Positions 17,554 through 27,042 of a DNA stretch of 64,000 nucleotides are shown one piece after another (the stretch's first letter is position 1; each line of letters opens with the position of its first letter). The DNA is from an uncultured Christensenellaceae bacterium. Its GTDB lineage: Bacteria > Bacillota > Clostridia > Christensenellales > UBA3700. The translations under genes were made by a program, and so were the position numbers. The stretch covers positions 550,723 through 614,722 of the forward strand of contig CAJUOU010000001.1 in the NCBI GenBank assembly GCA_910588545.1. The letters run 5' to 3'. The notes under the pieces are model-generated. The model ran no database searches and was not told the DNA's origin. It saw nothing but the letters and a program-made list of their open reading frames with translations.

Positions 17554-18694
17554 AATAATGTCCTCCGTTATCCAATCTTTGTTCTGTCTCGTAAAAGATA
17601 TCCAAATATTTAACACCTTCTACTTCTTTTATTTCATAGTTTTTGGAAAGCAATCTGCAATCATTTTGCATTGCAGCCATAAACTCGCTGTCAAATTTGC
17701 TTTTTAAACTTTCTATGTATGCGTTTTGCTCGATTTCCACCCTTTGCATTTCAAAATATTCATAAGTGACAACCCTTATAGGCAACACCCCGAACAATTT
17801 AATTTCCGTAGTACGCAAATCGTAAAATTCGTAAGGCGGTTTACCTGCTTTTAATATGTCAAGAGTATTAAATCCCAAGCATCTTTTTACCACAGACTTA
17901 CCTGTCTTTATAAAGGTATAATTTTGTTTAGGTACTAAAAAGCGTTTATGAGTATAAACTTTCCCGTACACTTCGCCATCTGCTGCAACTTCTATCCTAT
18001 CGCCGTTTTCCTCTCCATCGGACGGAGTGTTATCCGCAATATGATATCCGCCAATCAAAATGTCTCCTGCTTTTACCCTTTCACCCACTTTAACTTCACT
18101 TGTACCCGAGCGGACAATAACTCGTGTAACAACACCATCGTAGTCAGAAATTAAGTCTTTTTGGTTTTCGGTCACTTTTGGTGGCTCGCTGGCAACGATT
18201 TTTACCATTAAGGAAAATCCCTCTATATAACAAGTTGCAAAACTGACCTCTTCTACATTTGTCAAAATCAAATTTTCGATTGCTTTTAAATCTATTTTGT
18301 TTTTTGCAACAATTCCGCCATAATTATTTTCTTTTAAAAAAGTATGCACTTTATTGGCGTAAATATCATTTTGAGCATCTACTTGTATATTGTAAACAAA
18401 AGCGGTCGATGCAAATAAAAATATAAGACAAATCGTCGCTGCAATCATATACGGCAAATGCTTGTTAGTGTTGTGCAAAATTTTTAAAAAGCCGCCATTG
18501 TCTTTAATTTCAAGTTGAATGCTGTATACGTCAGCAAATTTTTTCACAACTTTAAAATCGTTATGTTTTATCCAAAAGACGCTCTTATCTTCCGACACCA
18601 AGTCATAAATGGCAATGTTTTCGTCTTTTAGCTTATTGATAAACCTTGTGCGGTTACTACCTGCTGCAACTACTTTTATTTTGGATAAAATCAT
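17549..18694 (-). CDS. yqfD: Sporulation protein YqfD
   Basis: A 381-residue sporulation membrane protein with one TM segment (about 79-100, YMIAATICLIFLFASTAFVY). A large extracytoplasmic part (GVVTRVIVRSGTSEVKVGERV) is related to SpoIV/YqfD proteins. It follows yqfC with a 4-nt overlap and precedes phoH. Known role: under sigma-E control and needed for efficient sporulation in Bacillus and Clostridium. The context supports a spore-forming host. Confidence 0.93.
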   Translation of the reverse strand: MILSKIKVVAAGSNRTRFINKLKDENIAIYDLVSEDKSVFWIKHNDFKVVKKFADVYSIQLEIKDNGGFLKILHNTNKHLPYMIAATICLIFLFASTAFVYNIQVDAQNDIYANKVHTFLKENNYGGIVAKNKIDLKAIENLILTNVEEVSFATCYIEGFSLMVKIVASEPPKVTENQKDLISDYDGVVTRVIVRSGTSEVKVGERVKAGDILIGGYHIADNTPSDGEENGDRIEVAADGEVYGKVYTHKRFLVPKQNYTFIKTGKSVVKRCLGFNTLDILKAGKPPYEFYDLRTTEIKLFGVLPIRVVTYEYFEMQRVEIEQNAYIESLKSKFDSEFMAAMQNDCRLLSKNYEIKEVEGVKYLDIFYETEQRLDNGGHYY

Positions 18695-18939
18695 AGCTCC
18701 ACCGCCTTAAAATTATCCAATTTGCCTGTCACAATCAACAGTCCGTTTTGCAACTCTTTTATTACAAAATCACTACCGTCAAATTCAAGTTTTGTCTTGC
18801 CTGTACGCACCTCTATATGTTCTTTACTCTGATAAATAATATTTTTAAAATCTTCGACAATAAAGCCACTGTTGACAATAGTAATTTTGTAGCTTAACTT
18901 TTCTTTTACTGTTTTACAAATATCATCAAAATACGCCAT
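18691..18939 (-). CDS. yqfC: Sporulation protein YqfC
   Basis: An 82-residue YabP/YqfC-type protein. The core IEVRTGKTKLEFDGSDFVIKEL is typical of the family. The start is the ATG of MAYFDD, 5 nt after GAGG. It is always paired with yqfD in spore-formers; here the two overlap by 4 nt. It is the first gene of the yqfC-yqfD-phoH-pgpH-ybeY-era operon. Confidence 0.92.
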   Translation of the reverse strand: MAYFDDICKTVKEKLSYKITIVNSGFIVEDFKNIIYQSKEHIEVRTGKTKLEFDGSDFVIKELQNGLLIVTGKLDNFKAVEL

Positions 18940-19024
18940 AAACACCTCGCTTTTTATATTCTATGTTTTGGTATATTCGATTATACGTTTTACAGTATGA
19001 TTATATATTATATTATTAAAATTA

Positions 19025-20668
19025 TTATTCTTCGTCGTTCGGCGGAATTTTGATATTTGTTGCGGACACAGCATCTGAATATTCGGCAGCCCAATCCGGT
19101 TCTGTCATGCCGTCGCCGTTAAATGTTACAGTGGTTTCCCCAAGCGGAGGAGGTGGCACTAAATCTTCCACTTGTACCTTATAGTCTTGAGTTTCATCCT
19201 CTGTACTAACAGGAGCATTCTTATCCGTATCCGATTGCTCAGCGTTTGCTTTACCTGCTTCTATAGCTTCGTTCACTGTCGCCTTTTGCTGTTTTAAATT
19301 ACGAGTTTCCTCAATGGAAAGCGGCGTAAATTTAACCATATTACCTTGCCATTTAAAGCTTATAGTACCACACGCACCGCTACGGTGTTTAACAATATGT
19401 AAATTGATAATATCTTCCACACTGCCTTCGCCAAGCTTTTGTTTAACAAGAAAGTATACTTGGTCGGCATCTTGCTCGATAGCTCCAGACTCTCTAAGGT
19501 CGGACATTTTAGGGTCGCCGTCATCACGTTTTTCCAAATCACGCGAGGTTTGAGATAGTGCAAATACAGGCACGTCAAGCTCTTTTGCCATAATCTTCAA
19601 GCTACGCGAAATTTCGGTAACCTCTTGTTGTATACTTTGCCTAGATGTATGTGCCTTAAGCAGTTGCAAATAGTCGATTACAACAAAATCAAGCCTTTTT
19701 TTCATTTGTTTAAGCCTACGGCATTTACTCATAATTTGCTCGGGGGTTGTACTTGCCGTATCGTCAATGTAAACATTGGATTGTTCAAGAATTTTCTTTG
19801 CTTGCCACAATCTTTTAAACTCATCAGCAGATGCGCCTGACACTACACTTTCGTGAGGCACACTTGCCATTGTAAGCAAAATTCTTTGAGTAAGTTCACT
19901 CATACTCATTTCCAAGTTGAATACAGCAACAACTTTCTCCGGCTCATTTTTTGCGATATTACAAACAATGTTCATTGCAAAAGATGTTTTACCGCAACCG
20001 GGACGTGCCGCCAAGACAATCATTTGACCGCCTTTATATCCGTTTGTAATCTTATCCAAATTTTTAAAGTGCGACAACTGACCTTTATTGCAATCGGGAT
20101 TGATTAGCACGTCTTCATAGCCTTTCAAAACTTGATTGATAGTACTGTTTACATGCATCAAATCTTTGTTTTCTTGATTATCGGATATATCGAAAATCGT
20201 TTTTTCCGCAAAAGCTAGTGCCATTTCCGCATCGTCGCTTTTGTATGTATTTTCGGAAATTTTATTGGACGCATTTATAATTGTCCTCAACATTCCGTTT
20301 TTCTTTACAATGTTAAAATAATACCTATAGTTAGCCGAGGACGGAATTGCATCCGTAAGCTCGGTAAGGTATGACATACCACCGACTTTTTGCAAATTGT
20401 CGGTAGTGCTTATATTGCCATACTTATCTTTTTCGGTTGATTTTGAAAGTTTGTCCGATAAAGTTATGATATCTACAGGTTTACCCTCACGTTGCAAATC
20501 ATACATAGCGTTAAAAATCAACCTATGAGAATTCATATAAAAATCTTTTTCGTTAAGTTCACTTAAAATTTCGGTTGTGACTTCGTCATCAATCATCATG
20601 CTGCCCAAAAGCGATTGCTCTGCTTCCAAATTGTTAGGCATTATTTTAGGATTTTTTATTTCACTCAT
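19025..20668 (-). CDS. dnaB: Replicative DNA helicase DnaB/DnaC
   Basis: A 547-residue hexameric helicase of the replication fork. It has the N-terminal DnaB domain (NNLEAEQSLLGSMM), Walker A (AARPGCGKTSFAMNI), and RecA-fold motifs (FVVIDYLQLLKA, SLKIMAKELDVPVFALSQ, DLRESGAIEQDAD). The C-terminal 100 residues are an acidic, low-complexity extension not found in shorter homologues. There is no intein. The start is the ATG after AGGGGAGAAAA. It overlaps the pepF stop by ATGA, so it is translationally coupled to a peptidase, which is an unusual pairing. Confidence 0.95.
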   Translation of the reverse strand: MSEIKNPKIMPNNLEAEQSLLGSMMIDDEVTTEILSELNEKDFYMNSHRLIFNAMYDLQREGKPVDIITLSDKLSKSTEKDKYGNISTTDNLQKVGGMSYLTELTDAIPSSANYRYYFNIVKKNGMLRTIINASNKISENTYKSDDAEMALAFAEKTIFDISDNQENKDLMHVNSTINQVLKGYEDVLINPDCNKGQLSHFKNLDKITNGYKGGQMIVLAARPGCGKTSFAMNIVCNIAKNEPEKVVAVFNLEMSMSELTQRILLTMASVPHESVVSGASADEFKRLWQAKKILEQSNVYIDDTASTTPEQIMSKCRRLKQMKKRLDFVVIDYLQLLKAHTSRQSIQQEVTEISRSLKIMAKELDVPVFALSQTSRDLEKRDDGDPKMSDLRESGAIEQDADQVYFLVKQKLGEGSVEDIINLHIVKHRSGACGTISFKWQGNMVKFTPLSIEETRNLKQQKATVNEAIEAGKANAEQSDTDKNAPVSTEDETQDYKVQVEDLVPPPPLGETTVTFNGDGMTEPDWAAEYSDAVSATNIKIPPNDEE

Positions 20669-22443
20669 TTTTCTCCCCTTGCACACTCTTTTAATTGTTC
20701 CAAAGTATCTTTAAATTCTTTCATTGCTATATCAAAAGTCTTTTTGTCCTCCAAATTTACGCCCGCAACTTTTAGTATTTCAGACGGAGGCATACTGCCG
20801 CCCAAACTCAAAAACTTTTTATAGCTTTCCACATTTTTATCGTCATTTAATATACCGTTTGCAATAACTACAGCAGAAGTAATTCCCGTAGCGTATTTAT
20901 AAACGTAAAAGCTGTTATAAAAATGTGGTATTCTTGCCCACTCGTAAGCAATCAAGCCGTCATCCAATGTGGACGATTTGTAATACTTATCATTCAACTT
21001 TTTATATTCATTACACAAAAATTCCGCCGTCAAAGCTTCGCCTTGCTCGTAAGCATTGTGGCAAATCATTTCAAACTCTGCAAATTGAGTTTGTCTGAAC
21101 AAAGTTGTTCTGAACATATCCAAATAATAGGATAACAAATATTTTTTTTCATTACCTTCCGCTTTTGCAATCATATATTTTAAAAGCAATATTTCATTTA
21201 CCGTACTTGCAACTTCGGCTACGAAAATTTCATACCCCGCTTTTTCATAAGGCAGGCTTGAATTTGAATAATAGCTGTGCATAGCGTGACCCAACTCATG
21301 CGCGATAGTAAATACATCATGTGTTACACCACTAAAATTAAGTAACACATAAGGATGTACCCCATAGCATCCCCACGAATAAGCTCCGCTACGTTTACCT
21401 GTATTTTCGTAAACATCTATCCATTTATCGGCAAAAGCACTGTCTAGTAACTTCGCATAATCTTTACCAAGCGGCTCGAGTGCTTTTTTAACAATTTCCA
21501 CTGCATCTTCATATTTATACAAGTGCTCTACTTCGTCCACGATAGGAGTATGCATATCCCACATAGCAAGTTTTGTATAGCCCAACTCTTTTTTACGCAA
21601 CGCCAAATAATTATGCAACAATTTTATGTTTTTATCAACGCTATCGGTCAAATTTTTATAGATTATCGCAGGCACGTTTTCGTTAAACATTGCTTTATCT
21701 ATGCTACTTTTATATCCGCGTACTTTAGCAAAAAAACAATTCTTTTTTACATTTCCCGCATAAATACTTGCGATTGTATTTATCATTTTTTTATAAGCAC
21801 CAAACATATTGTTGTAAGCAGTTCTTCTAACCTTTCTGTCATTTGACTGCAAAAGCATACTGTATGTGCCGTGTGTTAACTTGATTTTTTCTCCCTCAAA
21901 CTTTACTTCTCCAAAATCGACATCTACATTGTCAAACATATTGAATGCCGCCTTAAAGTTATCGGTAAACGAGGACATATTGCTAAGTAATTTTTCCTCC
22001 GTTTCGCTTAAAATATGCTTTTTCTCGCGAATTACGCTTTCAAAATAACAAGAATGATTTACAAAATCTTTATCCGCTATAAAGCTATTAAGTTGCTCGT
22101 CACTCAATTTTGTAATTTCAGGTGTTATAAAACTCGAACTTACCGAATAGTCAACCAAAATCCTCTCCGCCTTGTCGGTAAGAGCTTGATACTTGGCAAC
22201 AGCAGAGTCCTCGTCCATTTTCATTTTTGAGTAAACGTAAATTTTCTCCAATTTTTGAGACACTGACGAATTTAATTGCAAACATTGCAAAATATCAGCT
22301 TTGTTATCAAGTTTGCCCGCAAAATTAGCAATTTCCTTTACCCCAATTTGTATTTCGTTATATAGTTTATCCCACTCTTCTCCGTCCGCTACAATATCGG
22401 AAAGCTTCCATTTGTATTTGTCGTCAATTTCATTTCTTAGCAT
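20665..22443 (-). CDS. pepF: Oligoendopeptidase F (M3 family)
   Basis: A zinc peptidase with HExxH in VFTIAHELGHAMHSYY. The third-ligand helix (EIFVAEVASTVNEILL) is also present. The length of 592 residues fits PepF. The start chosen is MLRNEIDDKYKW, preceded by GGGAGAGAGG; the frame stays open nine codons further upstream. It degrades oligopeptides in the cytoplasm. It overlaps dnaB by 4 nt. Confidence 0.95.
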   Translation of the reverse strand: MLRNEIDDKYKWKLSDIVADGEEWDKLYNEIQIGVKEIANFAGKLDNKADILQCLQLNSSVSQKLEKIYVYSKMKMDEDSAVAKYQALTDKAERILVDYSVSSSFITPEITKLSDEQLNSFIADKDFVNHSCYFESVIREKKHILSETEEKLLSNMSSFTDNFKAAFNMFDNVDVDFGEVKFEGEKIKLTHGTYSMLLQSNDRKVRRTAYNNMFGAYKKMINTIASIYAGNVKKNCFFAKVRGYKSSIDKAMFNENVPAIIYKNLTDSVDKNIKLLHNYLALRKKELGYTKLAMWDMHTPIVDEVEHLYKYEDAVEIVKKALEPLGKDYAKLLDSAFADKWIDVYENTGKRSGAYSWGCYGVHPYVLLNFSGVTHDVFTIAHELGHAMHSYYSNSSLPYEKAGYEIFVAEVASTVNEILLLKYMIAKAEGNEKKYLLSYYLDMFRTTLFRQTQFAEFEMICHNAYEQGEALTAEFLCNEYKKLNDKYYKSSTLDDGLIAYEWARIPHFYNSFYVYKYATGITSAVVIANGILNDDKNVESYKKFLSLGGSMPPSEILKVAGVNLEDKKTFDIAMKEFKDTLEQLKECARGEK

Positions 22444-22472
22444 ACCTCTCTCCCGAAAAAATATATTCACAA

Positions 22473-23630
22473 TTAATTATGCCTAAAATAATTATCAATA
22501 GTCATAATTATTTTGATTTCCTTAAACATTTTACTGCCCGTATCAACGGATAATTTGTAAATGTTATCTTTAACCAATCCGATAAACTCGTCGAAATAGT
22601 AAATTTTAAGTCTGTCAACGCCTTCCAAATAAGCTATTTTTTCGTACAAACTCAAAATACTTTCCGCAAAATTTTTGCCTTTTAATTTTAGTTCTTTGTT
22701 TATAACCTCGGTCAGTTGAGGCAAGCCTGCATAAATTTCGCCAAAAATATGTGCAAGCTCTACATACAAATCGTCGTTTAAGTCACAAAGTCCGTACCCG
22801 AAAGGCGATTTGTTTGACACATCGATAAAATAATTTTGTCCCACATATCCTCTTAGTAGCTTTAAACCGTCAAGGTAACCGATTTGTATTGCTCGCTCTG
22901 TTGACTGCGAAGTAAAATTCATAACTCTGCCCGGTTTTTCGCTGGGTTTGATATAAAAAACTTGGCTATTTTTATCTTTTGGATATTTTTTTGGTATTGA
23001 GCTTTTTGTTTCGATTGCAACAATATCCTTATAGCCTTTATCGAGCAACATATTTATAGGCATATTGTCATAAACACCGCCGTCAATAAATTCCTGCCCA
23101 TCCACAACAGTCTTTTTAAACCCGGGGAAAGATGCCGATGCCATAACATAGTCAGCAACTTTATCTTTTGCCATATCCTCCACAAAAATTGACAATGGTT
23201 GTTTTTCTGTTACGGAATATGTCATAATTCCAAAGTCAATGCCCGAATCCCTAAGCAAATCCTCATCAATATTGGCCTTAATCAAATTTTTAATTTTTGT
23301 AGTATCCAAACCGCCTTGACCGATAATCTTTTTGACATAGTTGTAAAAATATCTTATGGTCTCCTGGTCGAAATTTTTGTTTACCACATTTTCGCCATAG
23401 TTGTTGTTTATGTCAAGTACATTAGCAAAGTCGATTTCACGCCAAATTTTCATACTGTCTTCAAACCTGTTTTGTGCTACCATAACGCCGTTAAGGGCGC
23501 CAACGGAAGTCCCTGCAACGCCATCAAATTTATAACCTGCCTCAAAAAGTGCTTTTAATACTCCTGCTTGATAAGCACCTCTTGCGCCGCCGCCCTCCAA
23601 AACAAGTCCCAATCTCTTTTGATTTTCCAC
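22473..23630 (-). CDS. Patatin-like phospholipase
   Basis: A 385-residue serine lipase of the RssA/YlbK group. It shows the oxyanion loop GGGARGAYQAG, the nucleophile elbow GTSVG, and the catalytic Asp in DGGVYDNMP. A C-terminal extension of about 120 residues has no recognised domain. The start is a GTG with AGGAG 9 nt upstream. The region 23631-23956 upstream has no gene, only AT-rich sequence. Confidence 0.9.
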   Translation of the reverse strand: MENQKRLGLVLEGGGARGAYQAGVLKALFEAGYKFDGVAGTSVGALNGVMVAQNRFEDSMKIWREIDFANVLDINNNYGENVVNKNFDQETIRYFYNYVKKIIGQGGLDTTKIKNLIKANIDEDLLRDSGIDFGIMTYSVTEKQPLSIFVEDMAKDKVADYVMASASFPGFKKTVVDGQEFIDGGVYDNMPINMLLDKGYKDIVAIETKSSIPKKYPKDKNSQVFYIKPSEKPGRVMNFTSQSTERAIQIGYLDGLKLLRGYVGQNYFIDVSNKSPFGYGLCDLNDDLYVELAHIFGEIYAGLPQLTEVINKELKLKGKNFAESILSLYEKIAYLEGVDRLKIYYFDEFIGLVKDNIYKLSVDTGSKMFKEIKIIMTIDNYFRHN

Positions 23631-23913
23631 TAACGCTTTCTCCTAACGTAAAATTTTGACTTTGCAAACAAATCTGCAATTTATACTCCTACATTTTAAC
23701 ATTATTTTTAAATTTTGTAAAGTATTATTTTTAAATATAATATTATTAAAGAAAAACGATTGCGTGGTACAGATATAATTTATTACTAAAAATCACTAAC
23801 AAAGACATATTTATTTTTTTAAAAATGTTCGACAAATAACAAATAGTATCGATTTTCATAAGGTTTTATATGTTTTCTATTTATTCTCATATAAGTAGAA
23901 ATATATTTCAAAC

Positions 23914-23951
23914 AAAAAAATGACCTTTTATAAATAAAAAGTCATTTTTTT
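23914..23951 (-). terminator. Terminator after the coaD operon
   Basis: Stem AAAAAATGAC / GTCATTTTTT just past the stop codon of the coiled-coil protein gene. Confidence 0.75.
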
Positions 23952-23956
23952 AATTG

Positions 23957-24430
23957 TTATTGTTTTTTGTTGTACATATTTTGAAATTCGTCTAAAATAG
24001 TGTTTTTACTATCTCTTACACAATTTATAATATCTATCATTTTATTTTCGGAATCTTTTAAAAGTTCCATAAGCGAATCCATTGTTTCGTATATCATTCT
24101 GTCACTTTGCTCTTTTGCATCGTCGATAATTTGATTTGCTTCGTATTTAGCTTGTTTGGTTAGCTCCGATTCGTCCAAAATTTTATTTGCTTTTGCTTTG
24201 GCATCGCTAATCAAATGACTAGCATAGTCCTCCGCCTCCCTCATTATATTTTCCTTTTCGGTCAATATTATTTGAGCTTCCTTTATCTCTTGTGGCAAAA
24301 GAGACTTTAATGTCAAAATATAATCCATACATTTTCCCTCGTCAATATATCTGTTACCTCCGAGCATAGAACGTCTGGAATCTTTTATTTCACTTTCAAG
24401 TTCATTCAAAATTTTTACAAAATCATTCAT
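23957..24430 (-). CDS. Coiled-coil protein downstream of coaD
   Basis: A 157-residue, almost fully helical protein with a long heptad pattern between about 50 and 120 (EAEDYASHLISDAKAKANKIL). It is rich in A, E, K and D, like DivIVA-type or F0 subunit b-type coiled coils. It overlaps coaD by 8 nt. Proteins of this kind are common next to coaD in Clostridia; the function is unknown. It has no membrane segment. Confidence 0.8.
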   Translation of the reverse strand: MNDFVKILNELESEIKDSRRSMLGGNRYIDEGKCMDYILTLKSLLPQEIKEAQIILTEKENIMREAEDYASHLISDAKAKANKILDESELTKQAKYEANQIIDDAKEQSDRMIYETMDSLMELLKDSENKMIDIINCVRDSKNTILDEFQNMYNKKQ

Positions 24431-24926
24431 ATTTTATCCTCCTTATCTCTTCTGTCACGTCATCTGTCAAAAAGTTTTTTATATTAGTAAAAACATTATC
24501 TGATTCATTTTTTTTGTTACTTTTTATTATATCTCTAACTTTTGTACTGCTTATATTTAAATATTCACTACTGCTTGCAATAAAATGAGTGTTGATACCG
24601 CAGTGCTTATAATTATATACTGCCATCTCTGTTTCAAAAGCATAGTCCATATTATTTCGAAATCCGCGAATAATAACGTCGATATTATTACTTATGCAAA
24701 AATCGCTAACCATACCATTACTGCCAATTACTTGCACATTTTCAAGTCCTTGAATTGCAATTTTACACAGCTTAACGCGTGTTTGTAAATCAAAAAAATG
24801 CGCTTTTTCCTCATTATTAAAAACACCGACAATTACGCTGTATCCCATATCCAATGCTTTTTTTATAATATCTATATGCCCTATTGTAATTGGGTCAAAC
24901 GAGCCGCTAATCAAACACCTTTTCAT
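24423..24926 (-). CDS. coaD: Phosphopantetheine adenylyltransferase
   Basis: Makes dephospho-CoA from 4'-phosphopantetheine and ATP. The nucleotidyl-transferase motif GSFDPITIGHIDII contains the (T/H)xGH element. The substrate motif IIRGFRNNMDYAFE and the SSEYLNISST region are present. It is coupled to rsmD by a TAATG overlap. Confidence 0.96.
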   Translation of the reverse strand: MKRCLISGSFDPITIGHIDIIKKALDMGYSVIVGVFNNEEKAHFFDLQTRVKLCKIAIQGLENVQVIGSNGMVSDFCISNNIDVIIRGFRNNMDYAFETEMAVYNYKHCGINTHFIASSSEYLNISSTKVRDIIKSNKKNESDNVFTNIKNFLTDDVTEEIRRIKYE

Positions 24927-25465
24927 TATTCCGCCTCGTAAATATCTATTGCTGTAATGCCATATTTTTTGGATTTTATTATCTTATAGCCGTCTACATT
25001 TTTATCAAAATCTTTTTCATACAAACTCTCAAAAATTACTATCCCACTAGGTGCTAAAACATTGTTTGCCTTAATTGTATCTAGAATTTTTTTAATATCT
25101 TTAAAATTGTATGGTGGGTCTAAAAATATTATATCGAAATCGCTGTTTTTAAGCCTAGTCAAAGCGTACTCAAAGTCTCCAAAGATTACTTGAGCCTCTT
25201 CCTTTAACATTTGCAAATTTTGCTTTATCAAACTTATGCTTTCTTTACTATTGTCAACAAAAACAACTTTTTCCGCACCGCGACTGATTGCCTCAATACC
25301 TATGGCACCGCTACCCGCAAATAAATCAAGGAATTTAGAGCCGATAACATCGTTTTGTATTATATTAAATATTGATTCTTTAACCATATCGGTCGTAGGC
25401 CTGACATCGCTGTTTTTAGGCGAATATAAAGGTCTGCTCCTATGTTTTCCCGCTACTACTCTCAT
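24926..25465 (-). CDS. rsmD: 16S rRNA (guanine-966-N2)-methyltransferase
   Basis: A 179-residue SAM-dependent methyltransferase. It has the SAM site LDLFAGSGAIGIEAISRGA and the catalytic DPPYNF motif. The rsmD-coaD order is standard for bacteria. It is separated by one base from the folate cyclo-ligase gene. Confidence 0.95.
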   Translation of the reverse strand: MRVVAGKHRSRPLYSPKNSDVRPTTDMVKESIFNIIQNDVIGSKFLDLFAGSGAIGIEAISRGAEKVVFVDNSKESISLIKQNLQMLKEEAQVIFGDFEYALTRLKNSDFDIIFLDPPYNFKDIKKILDTIKANNVLAPSGIVIFESLYEKDFDKNVDGYKIIKSKKYGITAIDIYEAE

Positions 25466-25466
25466 T

Positions 25467-25997
25467 TTACCTCACAAAAATTTTATCCATTTTAATATCG
25501 TGACTTTCCGTTACTATCTCATCCAAAACTTGTTCTTTAAATGCCACGGCAACTTTTTTGCAATTAGGAAACTTAGCAAAAAATCTATCGTAATATCCTT
25601 TACCTTTCCCCAATCTATTACCATGCTTGTCCACTGCAAGCACAGGAACAAAACAAAGGTCAATGTTGGTTTGAACACTCTCTCCAATCGGCTCTAAAAT
25701 ACCAAAAGTTCCTTTTTGCAACGGACAAGGGAACTTAACAAGTTCTATTTCATCCCCGCAAACTCTAGGCAAATAGCATTGTTTGCCAAACGAAGAGGTA
25801 AATTCAAACAGCCAATCTATATTTACCTCCGTTATCATAGCCTTATACAACAAAATATGGCTATGCTCGTTAATTATCCTGCTGTTTATAATATCGCTTA
25901 CTATCATTTGACTTTTAAAACTGCGGTCAAAATAGCTCATATTATTCAATTTTTCTCGTACTATAGCCCGTTGTTCCGCTTTAGTCAATGTACACAT
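25467..25997 (-). CDS. 5-formyltetrahydrofolate cyclo-ligase
   Basis: Converts 5-formyl-THF to 5,10-methenyl-THF with ATP. The signature GNRLGKGKGYYDRFFAKF is present. The start is set at MCTLTK (ATG at 25997, GGAAG 8 nt upstream), inside the end of alr, giving a 17-nt overlap. Length and motif order are normal. Confidence 0.93.
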   Translation of the reverse strand: MCTLTKAEQRAIVREKLNNMSYFDRSFKSQMIVSDIINSRIINEHSHILLYKAMITEVNIDWLFEFTSSFGKQCYLPRVCGDEIELVKFPCPLQKGTFGILEPIGESVQTNIDLCFVPVLAVDKHGNRLGKGKGYYDRFFAKFPNCKKVAVAFKEQVLDEIVTESHDIKMDKIFVR

Positions 25998-26967
25998 ATT
26001 CAAATCTTCCTTTTAATGCTGTCATTAGCTCGTATTTAGAGATATTCATGATTTGTGCTCTGTTATCAAAGGACAAATTTTCAGTATCATAAACTACTAT
26101 TTTATCCCCTACTTTTGCCGAAATATCAGAGATATCTATAATGAACGAATCCATACTTATTTTACCGATAACCTTACAAAAATCGGCATTAAATGCCATT
26201 TTTTGTCCGCAAAACCGCCTTATTATCCCGTCAAAATATCCACCATCGCAAACAGCGATTTTAAGTGGTTTATCGGCAACAAATTCCCCATCATATCCAA
26301 TACATTCGCCACGTTTTATATCTTTTATTTGCAATATTTCGGATGTAACACCTATTGCATTGTCATATAATCCAATACCAAGTCTTACCATATTGCTATC
26401 AATAATATGACTGCAATTTTTGTAGTTCGTCGCAAAAATATGTGTCAATATTTCCCTATTAAACTTTTTTACGATATCTACGCTTTGATTAAATTTTTCC
26501 AGCTGACTGTCCGTCAATATTCTATTTGCAGAATAGATATGCGAGTATACTCCTTCAATATCTTTTGCATCCATTATTTTAAGCAGCTCTAACAAATTAT
26601 CTTTGCCTTTTACACCGCACCTATTCATACCACTGTCAACTGCAATGTGATATTTTAAACCTTTAACATAGTTGTCGGGTATACTTATTGATGATGTTAT
26701 ATTATATTTTTTGCAAACCGAATACTCATTTTTATTAAACGACAATGACAAAATAGGCTTGTTTATACCCATACTTCTAAGCTTTACTCCTTCCAAAACA
26801 TTTGCAACTGCAAAACCGCAAACATAGTCTTGGATATAGGATGCAATAAGCATACCATTGTTATAACAGTTAGCTTTTACAACTGCCATAACCTCTGCCC
26901 CGCAATGTAATTTTGCTTGTTCTATATTATTTTTAATTTGATTTATATCAATATACTTTGTTAAAAT
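25981..26967 (-). CDS. alr: Alanine racemase, short form with probable ATT start
   Basis: A PLP enzyme making D-alanine for the cell wall. The PLP lysine lies in AVVKANCYNNG and the catalytic tyrosine region is IGYDGEF. Starting at the first ATG (26889) would cut off the family's N-terminal strand and helix. The frame continues upstream with a typical Alr N-terminus (TKYIDINQIKNNIEQAK). The only start-like codons there are ATT (26967 or 26970), after AGGGG, with an in-frame stop just before. I therefore place an ATT start at 26967, giving 328 residues, still shorter than the usual 370. Confidence 0.85.
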   Translation of the reverse strand: MLTKYIDINQIKNNIEQAKLHCGAEVMAVVKANCYNNGMLIASYIQDYVCGFAVANVLEGVKLRSMGINKPILSLSFNKNEYSVCKKYNITSSISIPDNYVKGLKYHIAVDSGMNRCGVKGKDNLLELLKIMDAKDIEGVYSHIYSANRILTDSQLEKFNQSVDIVKKFNREILTHIFATNYKNCSHIIDSNMVRLGIGLYDNAIGVTSEILQIKDIKRGECIGYDGEFVADKPLKIAVCDGGYFDGIIRRFCGQKMAFNADFCKVIGKISMDSFIIDISDISAKVGDKIVVYDTENLSFDNRAQIMNISKYELMTALKGRFEYVYID

Positions 26968-27042
26968 AATTACACCCCTAAATTATTAGCTTTCGGATAT
27001 ACATATTTTATTCACAAAGCAATATTTTTGTTATTATATAAA

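Noticed and set aside
19025..20668. Intein in dnaB
   Set aside because: Helicase motifs are continuous with normal spacing; only a C-terminal extension is present.
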